Shown here in pieces: positions 36,266 to 45,634 of a stretch of DNA of 64,000 nucleotides; position 1 is the first letter of the stretch; each line of letters opens with the position of its first letter. A program made the translations under genes and the position numbers. The DNA is taken from contig NZ_WTCR01000001.1 of assembly GCF_009795715.1 (NCBI RefSeq), forward strand, positions 124,001 to 188,000. The letters are read 5' to 3'. Source of the DNA: Labilibaculum euxinicum. GTDB lineage: Bacteria; Bacteroidota; Bacteroidia; Bacteroidales; Marinifilaceae. A model generated the notes under the pieces. That model was not told the origin of the DNA. It saw nothing but the letters and a program-made list of their open reading frames with translations, and searched no databases.

Positions 36266-36787
36266 TCATCTTTCGATAATCTCCTGGATCAAGAGCCTCG
36301 TTTTCAGTCTCTTCCCGTAGTTTTTTTTTGTATTGATTCCAATTTGCGCATTGTCAGGAATCAAATCGGAATTGTGATATCTTGCCAATTTACCGAACTC
36401 AGAAAGTATAAATAGAAGTTCTTTTAAATCAGAATTTGTTTGGATAAACTCATTGTATAAATCAAACTGAGGGCTGTCGAAATCGAAGTAATAATTGTCG
36501 ATTATTTCCTTTAGTAATTTTTCTAAATCGTGCCCTAAGTTTTTAGGATACCTAAAGTTCGGAAGTTCTTCGTGTTTGTGGAAGTAACCCAAGCAAATGT
36601 AGGCTTTCATAAATCTCTCAAATTCTTGCGATAAAAGTTGAAAAGGAAGAAAGTAAAAATCGTTGTTGAGATTGATATTTTGAAGTTCGCCAAAACCTAA
36701 TTTAATCAACTTGTCAGAGGTTTCAAATTCCTCTAAAAGCGCAAAATATTTTAGGTTCTCAATTTCTGGCATTCTGTTTTTTGGCAT
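36266..36787 (-). CDS. Orphan helical protein, HEPN/Abi-like
   Basis: The ATG at 36787 (MPKNRMPEIENLKYFALL) gives 173 residues; an upstream TTG is less likely. The sequence is mostly helical and acidic/aromatic (FYFLPFQLLSQEFERFMKAYI, read in part; KNLGHDLEKLLKEIIDNYYF). A helix with an ER-FMKAY pattern and H-LEKLL resembles HEPN-fold proteins of accessory regions, but I see no certain RxxxxH nuclease motif. It is isolated among mobile scraps, so a defence or cassette gene is possible. Function not assigned. Confidence 0.6.
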   Translation of the reverse strand: MPKNRMPEIENLKYFALLEEFETSDKLIKLGFGELQNINLNNDFYFLPFQLLSQEFERFMKAYICLGYFHKHEELPNFRYPKNLGHDLEKLLKEIIDNYYFDFDSPQFDLYNEFIQTNSDLKELLFILSEFGKLARYHNSDLIPDNAQIGINTKKNYGKRLKTRLLIQEIIER

Positions 36788-36796
36788 TAAGCACAA

Positions 36797-37479
36797 CTTC
36801 TAAATAAACGCAATGGCGTTCATATTTATAATAAAAGTTTATTTCCGGACCTATATAGAGCGGGAGTCTACAATTATTATGCTTTTAATATTAAAAATCA
36901 TCAATAAAACGACACTAATACTTTTACTAAAGTATTAAATCTAAACTAAGATTCATATTGTCAAACCTGTCAACTTTCCGACATGGGAAATCACATTTTA
37001 AATAAGTCGCTATTTTGAAAACTGGATAAGCTAAATATTGAATCAAGAAACGATGTATTTTTATTCGGTGATAAAAACTACCTCTGTAGATTAATAGGCA
37101 TAAACAGAATGTGAAACGTAATAATGGAGCTATTTGTAAAGAGTTTTTAAGGGGTATTTATCCAGATCTTATCTATTCTATCTCGATCGTTTATTCTACT
37201 TAAACGATCTTTCTGATAGCAAAACAAATTAATTTGATGGAAATTTCTATTTCTCTAGTAAAAGAAGCCTTTGCAGAGAATAAAGGCTACAAATAGAGCT
37301 ATAATAAAGGGGTTTTAAGGGTGTTTATCTAGGTCTTAAATAGTTTCTATCCCGATCTTATCTAGATCGCTTATCCGTTTCGGAGGGTATGAAAAAAGCC
37401 AATTAATATTTTAGTGATTCAGGTCTCAATTTCCCGAAGTCTAAAATATTATTTGGCTCGAATACAAATTGCCTGGCAA
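36797..37479. repeat. Intergenic region with degenerate ~80-bp direct repeat
   Basis: No gene seen. Two related blocks, 37123-37205 and 37292-37378 (period about 168), share GAGCTAT, TTTTAAGGG, TTTATC-AG-TCTTA and CGATC. Both lie at the left edge of the mobile element, before its degraded first gene. They could be protein-binding repeats or an element boundary. Confidence 0.4.
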
Positions 37480-38089
37480 TTACACATCCGAGCTTTGCTC
37501 GGATTGCATCATGTAAGTTTGTAAGGTGCTGAATATTTCCAGTTGCTCTTCATGAGATTTTGCAAACAGTACATAGAGCATTTGAACCAGATAGCCTTGT
37601 ACATCGGGTTGCATTCTTCGAATGGCATCAATAATTTGTTTTTCCTGTACATTGAATTGATCTTCGACACCGCCTAAAGCATTTGTTTTACTAGGAACCA
37701 GATTGTTCGCAAAAGCCCCTAATACCGATTGAATTGCAGGCATTTGAGTAATTGCAGTTACAGTATCCTTGGTTGTGCTAGTACTTGCCCCGGCAATATC
37801 TCAGGTGTGTTTGTCCTTTAGGTCGCTTATTTTATCATTTAGCTTTTCAATCGTAAATTCATGCTTTAGATTCGTATCTTCCAAAGTTCTGATCTTATCC
37901 CCGTATTCGGTTCTTAGGTTAAGGATTGTATTAAAATGTTCCCGTTCTACGGTTCTTAATTCTGCCGAAGCTTTTTTGATCATTTAGTGATTTCCCCTAC
38001 TGTCTATGTCCATAATCGGATAAGCACCAAATTCATCTACTATCGCGCCTTTTATTTTCAATCGGGTTTCCACAAATTTCACATTCCAT
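37480..38089 (-). pseudogene. Degraded zinc-ribbon/coiled-coil gene of the mobile element
   Basis: Pieces read in order on the - strand: MECEICGNPIENKRRDSR from 38089, a frame change, DEFGAYPIMDIDSRGNH with a stop, then MIKKASAELRTVEREHFNTI and HEFTIEKLNDKISDLKDKHT, a TGA at 37801, and in the same frame DIAGASTSTTKDTVTAITQM to FNVQEKQIIDAIRRMQPD and the end at 37480. At least one frameshift and two stops separate recognisable parts of one ancestral protein: N-terminal CxxC, coiled coil, helical tail. Function unknown; it follows the HTH gene. Confidence 0.65.
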
Positions 38090-38129
38090 TTTCTGGTTCT
38101 TTTTTAGTTGTTGGTTTATTTTATTGATT

Positions 38130-38495
38130 CTAATTTTCTTGGGAGTGGTATTTTGCACCTGTATCAATTTCCCACTGAGTTCTCCACTCCACATTTTCAT
38201 GAATATATTTGACTTCGTTTTCAAGTAAGAGATAATGTCCTTTGATGTGTTCCAAAAAGTCAGGATTCAATTTTTTCATTCTTCGCCCAAGAGTTGAAGT
38301 GGAAATATCTAATTTCATGGCAAGCTCTTTTCGGTTCATTGTTTTGTATTCCATTTTTTGCAGTCTTGTTATTTCTGAATGAGTTTTTTTCTTGTTTGTG
38401 CTCTTTTTAGAGTGTGCCCTTGTATAAGTCAGAGAAAACAACTTAGCATTGTACAAAATAGGTGTGTTCAACAGAAAGTCCTTATTTGGTAGCAT
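38130..38495 (-). CDS. Small HTH protein beside the relaxase
   Basis: A 121-residue frame starting 5 bases after the relaxase stop. The core MNRKELAMKLDISTSTLGRR looks like a helix-turn-helix. An internal ATG at 38354 (MEYKTMNRKEL) could be the real start, since the first 47 residues are low-quality. It is probably a regulator or accessory mobilization protein of the element. Confidence 0.55.
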   Translation of the reverse strand: MLPNKDFLLNTPILYNAKLFSLTYTRAHSKKSTNKKKTHSEITRLQKMEYKTMNRKELAMKLDISTSTLGRRMKKLNPDFLEHIKGHYLLLENEVKYIHENVEWRTQWEIDTGAKYHSQEN

Positions 38496-38500
38496 GAGTT

Positions 38501-39406
38501 TTATTTTCTTTTGGATTTTCTCTTTAATCGATATTGCTTAGAAATATCTTTAGTTAAGTCCTTCTTTCGAATTTGCAACAATAATTCTTTCATAAATGCA
38601 CTTTTAAAGCCCTGACTAAATCTTTCATCTTTACTGGTGGCAATTCTCTCTTTTATTGATGTCTTTTTTTCCACCTGATAAAAATTCGGCTTCTCTTTAA
38701 ACTTCGACAGGCGAATCGGATAACGAATTACTTTTCCATTCCCATCGGTCACAAGCACAATATGTCCTCTACCCGATTTTCTGATTTCCACATTAAATAG
38801 TTTTAAGGTTTCATTATACAGTGCTTTGGAATTTACCTCCGACATTTGGTTGATATGATAGAAAAGGCTCTCCAGGCTTTGTTTGATGTTTCGGCTTTGG
38901 GCTGAAAATTTAAAAACAGGTTTCTCTGATCTTTTACGATTATCCAAGAGATGTCTAAGTTCTAATTCTTTAATGAAATTCTGAGCCTTCTGCCGCTCAT
39001 GATTGTCCTTGACTTTCTTACCGCTTTGTTTGTCGATCCGAGTGGATACGATGTGAAAATGAGTCCTCTCCAAATCTTTGTGTTTGTAGACGAAATACGT
39101 CTGATTGCCATAGCCCATGTGTTGCATAAACTGGTCAATTTCCTTTCGAATGATCGGATTATTTAATTTCAGAGAATCATCTGCAGATGGATTTACGGAG
39201 ATGTGAAGGCATTTGTTTTTCACTCTAGGATTTAGCTTTTCAATGTTCGTAAGCTCTTTCAAACGATGGCTTTTATCGAAAAAAAAGGGATTAATAGCTT
39301 TGGTATTCCTGCTGTGAAAAAAAACGGCTGCTTTCTGCTCCACCTTTTTTTCGTTATAAAGGAAGGCATTCTCGGTACTGGCAGTTTGATGGATAACGAT
39401 AACCAT
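38501..39406 (-). CDS. mobA: MobP-type relaxase/mobilization nuclease
   Basis: A 301-residue relaxase that nicks oriT. It carries CLHISVNPSADDSL and the metal-binding HFHIVSTRID, the HxH motif of MOBP-type relaxases in Bacteroidota elements; a basic C-terminal tail (KQYRLKRKSKRK) follows. The usual relaxase length is about 300-420 residues, so this is near the short end. It sits 17 bases after mobC. Together they form the relaxosome. Confidence 0.85.
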   Translation of the reverse strand: MVIVIHQTASTENAFLYNEKKVEQKAAVFFHSRNTKAINPFFFDKSHRLKELTNIEKLNPRVKNKCLHISVNPSADDSLKLNNPIIRKEIDQFMQHMGYGNQTYFVYKHKDLERTHFHIVSTRIDKQSGKKVKDNHERQKAQNFIKELELRHLLDNRKRSEKPVFKFSAQSRNIKQSLESLFYHINQMSEVNSKALYNETLKLFNVEIRKSGRGHIVLVTDGNGKVIRYPIRLSKFKEKPNFYQVEKKTSIKERIATSKDERFSQGFKSAFMKELLLQIRKKDLTKDISKQYRLKRKSKRK

Positions 39407-39423
39407 GAGTGAAGCTTTTGCTT

Positions 39424-39801
39424 TTATTCAATAACATCCATGTACTTTTGCAAAACGGAAAAACAGTTTCGAAGTTCCTGCAAAACTTTTAGAAAGACTT
39501 CGCGATCCGAAGCTCCAAATTGATGAACCTGACCGGAATTGATATTCTTGGAAACCTGGTTGAGATTCACGCCAATTTTATTGAGCTGGTAATCCAGTTT
39601 TTTGGTGATCTGAACAAAGTCTTCACTCACCTCAATTTTTCGGATTTCTCGTTTCTTCACCAACTTTGCCCTGCAAAAATCACTCAGCGTTCGGTAGCCT
39701 TCCTTTTTGCATCTTTTTAGAAGTAGTTTCTTTTCCAGTTGGGTCAAACGAATCCGAACTCCATGTTCCAACTTATCGTATTCTTCTGTTTTAGGTCTCA
39801 T
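39424..39801 (-). CDS. mobC: MobC-like relaxosome accessory protein
   Basis: A 125-residue DNA-binding protein. The start is ATG 39801 because a strong AAGGAGG lies at 39815-39809, seven bases upstream; the TTG at 39828 would bury it. The N-terminal RHH-like part (VRIRLTQLEKKLLLKRCKK, YRTLSDFCRAKL) and the conserved LNKIGVNLNQVSKNINSG segment are typical of MobC proteins, which help the relaxase open oriT. A candidate oriT lies directly upstream. Confidence 0.87.
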   Translation of the reverse strand: MRPKTEEYDKLEHGVRIRLTQLEKKLLLKRCKKEGYRTLSDFCRAKLVKKREIRKIEVSEDFVQITKKLDYQLNKIGVNLNQVSKNINSGQVHQFGASDREVFLKVLQELRNCFSVLQKYMDVIE

Positions 39802-39833
39802 ATCTATTCCTCCTTGTCCTATGGACAATCAAG

Positions 39834-39895
39834 CTTTTCATCCCCAGATGAAAAGTCCCTGCCGGAAGGCACAAGAGTTTTTGTGGAACAAAAAC
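39834..39895. other. Candidate origin of transfer (three adjacent hairpins)
   Basis: Immediately upstream of mobC-mobA lie CTTTTCATC/GATGAAAAG (39834-39855, 4-base loop), TGCC/GGCA (39860-39871) and GTTTTTG/CAAAAAC (39877-39895). Inverted repeats next to relaxosome genes are the usual setting of oriT. The nick site is not identified. Confidence 0.45.
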
Positions 39896-40019
39896 ACATC
39901 TTGCATTCCCCTCTTTACATTTTTTTAGTCGTCAAGTTTGAAGCTCCTTTTTTCAGAAAAGGGAAGACCACCAAACAAATGGATTTGTCCTCCCTCACCT
40001 TAACTCAACCACGATTATC

Positions 40020-40697
40020 TTATCCTACTTTCTGTTTTGTTCCTTTCTTTTTTTCGGTCTTCTGCTCCCTCTCCTTTTCTTTCTCCTGTTTGAAACCGGA
40101 AAAATTGATGCTCCGATTGGCTGCATCCACCTGAAGAGAGGCCGAAAATTTCTTTCCGTTTTTCCCGGTCATCCCATCCAGATGGATTTTCTTTCCAGCT
40201 GCCAATTGCTGTTTTTGTTCTTCGGAAAGACTTGCTCCCTTGATCTTTTCCGGTACCCGGATGTGCTTGGAACGAAGTGGAATCAGCTCATTGGTTTTGG
40301 CATCCAAAGACAGATAGTAATTGTCCTTTTCTCCCTTCTGATTGGTCATCTCAATGGTCTTTCCCAAATGTTTGTCTTCCAAAAGAGCCGTTTTTTCTTC
40401 CTTGGTAAATTTGTGTCCCAGATATTCATCGGGAATGTGCAGGCGTTGAATGGGATGCACCTTTACGTTCACGCTGCCATCTTCTGCCTGCTGCAACCTG
40501 ATTTTCGCAGGAATCCGATACTTCTCTTCATTGATGTTGGCATTGACCGTATAGAGTTTGGCAGACCGGAAGCCATTTAAGAAATCTTTCAGTTCCTGAC
40601 TTTCCATGCGGTCCACAAAATCTTTTTTGATCCCGGCTTTCTCCAGCTTTTCAAAAGGGATCTCTTCCTTGGTAATTCTTGTTGTTTGTTCCATCAT
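40020..40697 (-). CDS. DUF4099/DUF3945-domain protein of conjugative elements
   Basis: A 225-residue soluble protein with an N-terminal DUF4099-like part (EIPFEKLEKAGIKKDFVDRM) and two DUF3945-like repeats (IPDEYLGHKFTKEEKTALLE; GASLSEEQKQQLAAGKKIHL). The tail is highly charged. It is regularly found beside mobilization genes in Bacteroidota ICEs; its biochemical role is unknown. It is followed by the oriT/mobC region. Confidence 0.8.
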   Translation of the reverse strand: MMEQTTRITKEEIPFEKLEKAGIKKDFVDRMESQELKDFLNGFRSAKLYTVNANINEEKYRIPAKIRLQQAEDGSVNVKVHPIQRLHIPDEYLGHKFTKEEKTALLEDKHLGKTIEMTNQKGEKDNYYLSLDAKTNELIPLRSKHIRVPEKIKGASLSEEQKQQLAAGKKIHLDGMTGKNGKKFSASLQVDAANRSINFSGFKQEKEKEREQKTEKKKGTKQKVG

Positions 40698-40739
40698 TTC
40701 AAATTTTACTTGTTAGCATTCTACTTACACAGGCTTCAC

Positions 40740-42671
40740 TTATTGCGTATTTCTTTTACTTTCCAATAAGATTTTCTGTATGTCTTCACAGATTTGGCTG
40801 CGATTGTTTTCCAGCACAGCTTCCACATTATCAAATTGATAAATATCAGGGATGGACTGATAGTACTTCTCCTCTGTTTTCACCTGACGGGCATCCACCT
40901 GAATCAAACTGTTGAAATTCTTTTGGCCGACCTCCTCTCCAAAATTATCGGCGATCTGTCCCACCATCACTCCTTGCGGCAGGGTGGCAATTTTCCCTTC
41001 CGGAACCAGATAATCCATCTGGGTGGAGAAGGAAGTGGATTGTGTGTTTCTGTTGATCGTAACGGACTGTCTCTCTTGCAGAATTTTACCCATTCGGCTT
41101 TGAATGAACCTGGCCGTATCCCCAACCGACTGACCGGCAAACACATTCCCGATGTTGGTCAGAATGGCATTGGCCTGCTCCTTCCCGTAGTCCCGGATCA
41201 GCTGATCGATGGTCTGCATGCCCAGCAGGGTGGAAATCCGGTTGCTTCGGGCCGTTGCAATCAGGGTATCCAAACCCCGAAAATAAATGGTCGGCAGCTC
41301 ATCAAAAATCAAAGAGGATTTGCGCTGCCCCTTTCGGTTCATCACCTTCAGCATTCTGGTGATGTAGAGGGAAAGTACGGCTCCGTACATTTCAATGCGA
41401 AGCGGATTGTTGGCCAGGCAAATTACTTTGGGCCGTTGGGGATCATTGATGTCCAGTGAGAAATCATTCCCGGAACAAATCCAGTAAATCTCCCGGCTGC
41501 TGATCTTGGAAATGGCAATCTTTAAACTCCCCAACTGTCCCTCCAGCTGTTCACTGGCTCCTCTATGGTGCGCATTGAGAAAAGGGTTGATGATGTTCAC
41601 CACATCTTTTTCCTGTGAAAGCACTTCAAACAGATCATCATAGTCCAGCTGCAGAAGTTCTATGGCATGAGGCAGGGTGCAATACTGCCCATTCTGGTAG
41701 CGCTTCAAAAACCAGATGACCGCGGCAAAAAAGGAGACGGCAGATTCGGAAAAGAACTCCCCTTGTTTTCGGATCCACTCCCGATTCAAATTGTAGAGAA
41801 CTGTTCTGGAAGATTCAAAGGCATCAATGGGACTTTCCATGAGTTCCGGGGCCAGGGGATTGCATCGATAGGATTTCCGGATGTCATCAAAGTTGATGAT
41901 GTAAAAAGCCGAAGCGGCCGGCAGTTTCCGGTTCTTTTTGGCCTTCAGAAAATGATTGTAAGCCACCTCAGACAGATCCGGAAATTTAAAATCATACACA
42001 CACATGCAAAAGCCCTTGTTCAAGTGCTGTTTGATAAAAGGAAGTACCACAGAAAAGGATTTTCCCGATCCAGGTGTTCCGATCACCATGCTTCCCCGAA
42101 ATGGATTGACCACATTGATCCATCCCTGTTTCACTTCTCCCTGGTACTGAAACAGACTCGCCAGATTGACCGAATATTCATTTTCTTTCAGCTCCTGGTT
42201 CTGTGGAAAACTTTCATTCTCCTTGTTGAAACGATCTTTCATCAGATTTACATTGATCAGTTTGGAAATGTTGTCAAAGGCAATGTTCAGAAGCACAAAG
42301 CCCCAAAAGGAAAACAAAAGATAAAGTCCTGCCTGCCATTTGACCAGCAGCAAGCTTCCCCAGTACAAAAGCAAGCCAAACAGAACCTGAAAGATCAGAG
42401 TGGAAATCTTCAGTTCCCTGTCCTTTTTGGCTTTGGTGCCGATGCAGGTGATGATCAAAAACACCAGGCAGACCGTTTTGGAGTAAAGTGGCGAACTTAA
42501 AAATTCAAGATTCATCAGTTTGGTGAACAGGGCTTCCAATTCTTCCTGGTAGATCCCTGCGCCTTTAAAAAAAGTCATTTGGCTCAGGTACAAAGACAGA
42601 ATCAAAAGGGAGTAGGAAAAAAACCGAAATCCCTCATGTAGCTTTACCAATTCTCTGGATTCATCACTCAT
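40740..42671 (-). CDS. VirD4/TraG-type coupling protein
   Basis: A 643-residue type IV coupling ATPase that brings the relaxase-DNA complex to the channel. Four hydrophobic N-terminal segments (about 15-150) are followed by Walker A in VIGTPGSGKSFSVVLPFI (about residue 195), Walker B in SSLIFDELPTIYF, and IGNVFAGQSVGDTARFI. It directly follows traN with a 20-base gap, so traO, traP and traQ homologues of CTnDOT are not present here. Confidence 0.9.
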   Translation of the reverse strand: MSDESRELVKLHEGFRFFSYSLLILSLYLSQMTFFKGAGIYQEELEALFTKLMNLEFLSSPLYSKTVCLVFLIITCIGTKAKKDRELKISTLIFQVLFGLLLYWGSLLLVKWQAGLYLLFSFWGFVLLNIAFDNISKLINVNLMKDRFNKENESFPQNQELKENEYSVNLASLFQYQGEVKQGWINVVNPFRGSMVIGTPGSGKSFSVVLPFIKQHLNKGFCMCVYDFKFPDLSEVAYNHFLKAKKNRKLPAASAFYIINFDDIRKSYRCNPLAPELMESPIDAFESSRTVLYNLNREWIRKQGEFFSESAVSFFAAVIWFLKRYQNGQYCTLPHAIELLQLDYDDLFEVLSQEKDVVNIINPFLNAHHRGASEQLEGQLGSLKIAISKISSREIYWICSGNDFSLDINDPQRPKVICLANNPLRIEMYGAVLSLYITRMLKVMNRKGQRKSSLIFDELPTIYFRGLDTLIATARSNRISTLLGMQTIDQLIRDYGKEQANAILTNIGNVFAGQSVGDTARFIQSRMGKILQERQSVTINRNTQSTSFSTQMDYLVPEGKIATLPQGVMVGQIADNFGEEVGQKNFNSLIQVDARQVKTEEKYYQSIPDIYQFDNVEAVLENNRSQICEDIQKILLESKRNTQ

Positions 42672-42691
42672 TGTTTCCTGTCCTTTATGAC

Positions 42692-43489
42692 TTATAAATT
42701 TTCGGCTTTTAGAATATCCCTGTTTTCAAGCTCCAGGCTGAGCTTTCGTCCGGTGTTCCCCAAGGCTTTTTCCAGCATTTCAATGCGCAGGATCCGCTGA
42801 TCGGGAACATTCAGCTTGGGCAGCACAAAGATTTCCCGGACAGAGCTTTGAGCAGGAATGTAAGCCTGCGAGTAATACTGAAAGCGGGGATGCAGTTGAT
42901 ACTCCTGAGCATTGCTGGCCCGAAACTGCCTTTTATCAGCAATCCACCATTGAAAACTCTCCACATCATAGCCCATGTCCGTATGGTTTGTAATACCGAC
43001 TTCAAAAAACAGGACATCATTGCTCAGGTAGATGTTCCTCAAGTGCAGACTGATGCCGTCTTTGGCCATTTTGTGGCTTCTGCCGCTTCGCTTTTGATCT
43101 GCCAAAATCCTTCTGCAGTTCTCATCCAGATCCTCCCTGCTCATCAGCTGGCCCAGGTACAGATCGGCCTCCCGGGACTCAAATTCCTGAAGCAGATAAG
43201 CGTTTTCCGGGTCTGTGCCATAAGTCAGAAGCAACGTATAGAGCTGTCCGCCAGAAACCAGGGTAATGGAGCTTTCTCCTTCAAATCCGCCCAAAGCTTT
43301 GATGCGGACCAGATTGGGATGTTCCGGCACAATTTCAGCCAAGACAACATCCTGATTGCCCAGCTGCAGATAGGTGATCTTCTCCTCTGAAATCAGATGG
43401 ATGACTTTGTTCTCACAGACCTTGATCTGATTTTCTGCAAACAGAATCAAGGGAAACAAAAGAAAAAAGGTAATGCTGTATTTTTTCAT
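42692..43489 (-). CDS. traN: Conjugative transposon protein TraN
   Basis: A 265-residue exported protein (signal LFPLILFAE) of the DUF4138/TraN family, a VirB9-like outer component. Features are the beta-rich N-terminal half (LGGFEGESSITLVSGGQLYT) and C-terminal LHLRNIYLSNDVLFFEVGI with WIADKRQFR. It overlaps traM by 4 bases, so the two are translationally coupled. Call rests on family look and gene order. Confidence 0.85.
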   Translation of the reverse strand: MKKYSITFFLLFPLILFAENQIKVCENKVIHLISEEKITYLQLGNQDVVLAEIVPEHPNLVRIKALGGFEGESSITLVSGGQLYTLLLTYGTDPENAYLLQEFESREADLYLGQLMSREDLDENCRRILADQKRSGRSHKMAKDGISLHLRNIYLSNDVLFFEVGITNHTDMGYDVESFQWWIADKRQFRASNAQEYQLHPRFQYYSQAYIPAQSSVREIFVLPKLNVPDQRILRIEMLEKALGNTGRKLSLELENRDILKAENL

Positions 43490-44670
43490 GGCTGCTGATT
43501 TTGATTGATTAAATAAACAAGGGTATTTTTTTTGATGCTGATTTTTTTTAGTCTGACTCTTTTCAGGAGGATTTGCGTAGTTTGGTCAGCTGCTGAAATA
43601 CCCATATTGGCCAGCGGATCACTGCTCATTCCCCATAGCGTTGAAGCATTGGTTCTGCTCCCCACCTCCTTGCTCACCTTTCTGGCCGCATTGTCCGGAA
43701 TATAGAGACCCGGCAGACCATCCAAATCATGAATCTGCAAATCCACGGGCAAAAAATAATCTGCAATGGGAAAACTGGAAACCCGGATGTGCAGGCGCTC
43801 ATTATTGATTTTACAAATCCCGTATAAAAAGGTATTCCCGGAAACTTTCTGTCCGTTCAGCCAGGCATCTTCCAGCAGACGCATTTTGATGCGGTTCCCG
43901 TCCAGCACCTTGCTGCTTTCATAAATTTCGGCCCGGATCATGGCATGGGAAGTCCTCTTTCCGTTGAAGTTCACCTCCTCTTTTTGTTCCAGGTTAAAGC
44001 TGCTGAGTCCTTCTTCTTTGAGCAGGGAAAGCTGCCTTTTTGACAGCTCCAGATCAAATTTCAGGGAATCATTTTCCTGATTCAGACGGCTGTTCTCCTC
44101 AAAGACCTGTTCCAGTTCCTCCAGCCCTGTTTCCGAATCCAGCAAACTTCTTGTCAACTCCTTTTCCTGATGCATGTCGGTAAACGGCTCTTTAACAGGC
44201 CGTTTTTGGATCTTCTTTTGATTGGGGAATTCTTCCCGGGAAGCTTCCTTTTCCAGTTCCCCTTTCATCAGCTCCTGCTTTTGCCGGATGTGTGCCAGCA
44301 AGGGTTCAGAAATATCTTCTTCGGATCCTTTTTTCAGAAGGACCAAAAGACTGTCCGGCTCTTTCAGTCTTTCACTGCCGGACAATCTGCTTTCTGCAGA
44401 ATCCAGCTCTTCCTGGGAGTTTTCATTTCCCATTTGAACAGCCAGATCCTGCTGCTGATAGGCCTCCATTTTATCAAAAATCACAATGTTCCTTTCCGCT
44501 TCGGGAAGAATGTAATTGGCTCCTTCTTTTCCATCATTTTGATTTGCCAGGACCTTTTGATTCAGCGCCTTTTCTCCGCCTCCCAGAATGTAAAAAATGA
44601 GGATCACAAAGGGAAGCAGTAGCAAAGGCAGGATCAGCAAGGCCTTATTTTTTTTCAGGTAAGTTCTCAT
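43486..44670 (-). CDS. traM: Conjugative transposon protein TraM
   Basis: A VirB10-like protein of 394 residues. The ATG at 44670 (MRTYLKKNKALLILPLLLLP) is preferred to the upstream codon at 44718 because the membrane anchor begins there. It has one N-terminal membrane helix, a long charged central coiled region, and a C-terminal beta domain (KMRLLEDAWLNGQKVSGNTF, LDGLPGLYIPDNA). It bridges inner and outer membranes in the channel. Its start lies inside the 3' end of the traL-position gene (26-base overlap). Confidence 0.85.
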   Translation of the reverse strand: MRTYLKKNKALLILPLLLLPFVILIFYILGGGEKALNQKVLANQNDGKEGANYILPEAERNIVIFDKMEAYQQQDLAVQMGNENSQEELDSAESRLSGSERLKEPDSLLVLLKKGSEEDISEPLLAHIRQKQELMKGELEKEASREEFPNQKKIQKRPVKEPFTDMHQEKELTRSLLDSETGLEELEQVFEENSRLNQENDSLKFDLELSKRQLSLLKEEGLSSFNLEQKEEVNFNGKRTSHAMIRAEIYESSKVLDGNRIKMRLLEDAWLNGQKVSGNTFLYGICKINNERLHIRVSSFPIADYFLPVDLQIHDLDGLPGLYIPDNAARKVSKEVGSRTNASTLWGMSSDPLANMGISAADQTTQILLKRVRLKKISIKKNTLVYLINQNQQP

Positions 44671-44980
44671 GTAAATTTCGTTTAAGTTGATTTTCAAATG
44701 AATCCACCGGCATCTCAAATGTTGCCGTACCGGATTCTATCTCTCTTGTTTCACAGGCATTTCCAGAGGGTGATTCCAACCTGGTCCCTAAAAACTGCGC
44801 CACCGGCAAGCAGACAAAAGAGCCGGCAAACAGAAGGGAAAATGCAAACAGAATCAGTGCCCATTTTCCTTTTCTCACATTCGGAGCCAAGGCCTTGTCC
44901 TTTTCATCGGCTTTGCTTAGCCAGTCATCAAAAAGCATTGTAAGACTTTTGATCTGCCTAGTAGATCTCTTCTTTTCCAT
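44645..44980 (-). CDS. traL: TraL-position small membrane protein
   Basis: A 111-residue protein with a single membrane helix (about 43-63, KWALILFAFSLLFAGSFVCL), a basic cytoplasmic N-terminus and an acidic periplasmic tail. Position between traK and traM and its size match TraL of CTnDOT-type elements. Assignment is by synteny more than by motif. Confidence 0.7.
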   Translation of the reverse strand: MEKKRSTRQIKSLTMLFDDWLSKADEKDKALAPNVRKGKWALILFAFSLLFAGSFVCLPVAQFLGTRLESPSGNACETREIESGTATFEMPVDSFENQLKRNLHENLPEKK

Positions 44981-44992
44981 AATGATGTTTTT

Positions 44993-45619
44993 TTAGAATT
45001 GTTTTCTTCTGGTGGTTTCCAAATCCTTATTGTCCTCTATCCTCCAGTTCTCCAGTAAAAAGCCATGGGGATTGTTATCCGTTCTGGAGATGTTCCGCAT
45101 AGCTCCGGAAGTGCTTAAATTCCGAATGGTGATGTTGGACTTGCGGACAATCTTCTGCTTTCCAAAAAAATGGAAGCGGTAGGGATAGGCTGAAAAATCC
45201 AGATCAATCGAGTCGGTCTGCAGGGTCATGCTGATGTCGGAGGCGATCACCTGATTGTAGACATTGTTCTCCTTGAAGGACTGGTATTGATCCATGGCCG
45301 AACGATCCGATAAATACAGGGCTTCCCGCACATTGTTTTCGATGTACTCCTTATCGGGTTCCAGGGTAAAGAACAGCTCATGAAAGCGTTTCACATGATC
45401 CCTGGCTTCCGCATTCCGGTTCTCTGTGATGTCTTCCCGAAGGGCGACCAAAAGAGATTTTCCATTGTCCAGCACATAGATTTTTTGCTTGGAACGTTCC
45501 ACCAGATCCAGGGAAATGGAGAACACATAAACGCTTAACCCGATCAGGGAGAGACTGGTAAGGAGCAGCACATAAACGGTGAATCGGAATTTTCTTTGAA
45601 TGTCGAATATTTTTCGCAT
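44993..45619 (-). CDS. traK: Conjugative transposon protein TraK (VirB8-like)
   Basis: A 208-residue protein with one N-terminal membrane helix (about 13-36) and a periplasmic domain of NTF2/VirB8 type (RDHVKRFHELFFTLEPDKEY, AYPYRFHFFGKQKIVRKSNI). The tail is basic. It follows traJ by 15 bases. Good match to TraK in length and order. Confidence 0.87.
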   Translation of the reverse strand: MRKIFDIQRKFRFTVYVLLLTSLSLIGLSVYVFSISLDLVERSKQKIYVLDNGKSLLVALREDITENRNAEARDHVKRFHELFFTLEPDKEYIENNVREALYLSDRSAMDQYQSFKENNVYNQVIASDISMTLQTDSIDLDFSAYPYRFHFFGKQKIVRKSNITIRNLSTSGAMRNISRTDNNPHGFLLENWRIEDNKDLETTRRKQF

Positions 45620-45634
45620 AATTTCCTTTGGTAT

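Noticed and set aside
41667-42500. A 277-codon + strand frame
   Set aside because: Antisense to the coupling protein, which has Walker A and B motifs.
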